A stretch of 37,605 nt of DNA from contig JAGYJQ010000016.1 of the NCBI GenBank assembly GCA_018401935.1, forward strand, positions 1 through 37,605, given 5' to 3'. The position numbers and the translations under genes were made by a program. Shown here one piece after another: positions 37,592 through 37,605 of this stretch; the stretch's first letter is position 1, and each line of letters opens with the position of its first letter. The DNA is from Balneolaceae bacterium (GTDB lineage Bacteria; Bacteroidota; Rhodothermia; Balneolales; Balneolaceae). The notes under the pieces are model-generated. The model made no database searches and had not been told where the DNA came from. It was given only the letters and a program-made list of their open reading frames with translations.

Positions 37592-37605
37592 ATGTATGAA
37601 ATAGA
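37592..37605 (+). CDS. start of the small phage protein continued at 1-198
   Basis: ATG at 37592 with AAGGAG at 37581-37586. The four full codons read MYEI and two bases remain. Joined to base 1 these complete an Asp codon and continue as KSVPLPKEKVRHEYP in the frame at the other end of the window. The window is therefore probably a circular genome cut inside this gene. Confidence 0.65.

Overview
This window looks like a complete, circularly closed genome of a short-tailed (podovirus-like) bacteriophage of about 37.6 kb. It carries a terminase large subunit, portal, scaffold, major capsid protein, head-tail adaptor, a nozzle-like tail protein, tail fibres, long coiled-coil proteins resembling internal virion (ejection) proteins, holin and endolysin. 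I see no tape-measure, sheath or baseplate genes. The last 14 bases start a gene (ribosome site, then ATG at 37592) whose reading frame continues in phase into base 1 and gives a sensible protein, so the two ends of the window are very probably adjacent. The lysis genes and the overall gene content suggest a Gram-negative, probably aquatic, host; that host guess is inference.

Layout. The plus strand (37592 through the origin to 29682) is one long late block. It runs in order: small hypothetical genes (1-610); a sugar/modification cluster of nucleotide-sugar epimerase, glycosyltransferase and radical SAM protein (672-3149); packaging and capsid genes (3146-11027); adaptor and tail genes (11030-14651); a 2-oxoglutarate oxygenase and fibre genes (14648-17059); an acyl carrier protein plus ketoacyl synthase pair (17637-19051); internal virion proteins (19501-26695); a string of tiny conserved basic proteins; and the lysis cassette (27944-29122). 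A terminator and a promoter candidate punctuate this block at 7621-7678, and a strong double hairpin closes it at 29701-29774. The minus strand (37089 down to 29773) holds an ArdC-like antirestriction protein unit and a DNA-recombination unit: YqaJ-type exonuclease, annealing protein, SSB-tail protein and PD-(D/E)XK nuclease. A glycosyltransferase and a PAPS-reductase-like protein end the second unit.

Between the two minus-strand units is about 570 bp without genes that carries three identical DnaA boxes, AT-rich DNA, palindromes and a direct repeat. It is a good replication-origin candidate. The phage has no recognisable DNA polymerase, primase, helicase, integrase or lysogeny repressor, so it probably borrows the host replication machinery and supplies its own recombination proteins.

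Caution on sequence quality. Several genes (1-198, 355-610, 672-1600, 13403-14651, 19501-21665, 21667-22678, 22678-24278) are broken by frameshifts. Wherever I could resolve the break, adding one base restores the protein, and most breaks lie at a short run of one base. The remaining genes are clean. This pattern fits locally uncorrected deletion errors of an assembly better than true gene decay. The most unusual biology is the ACP/ketoacyl-synthase module inside the late structural operon.
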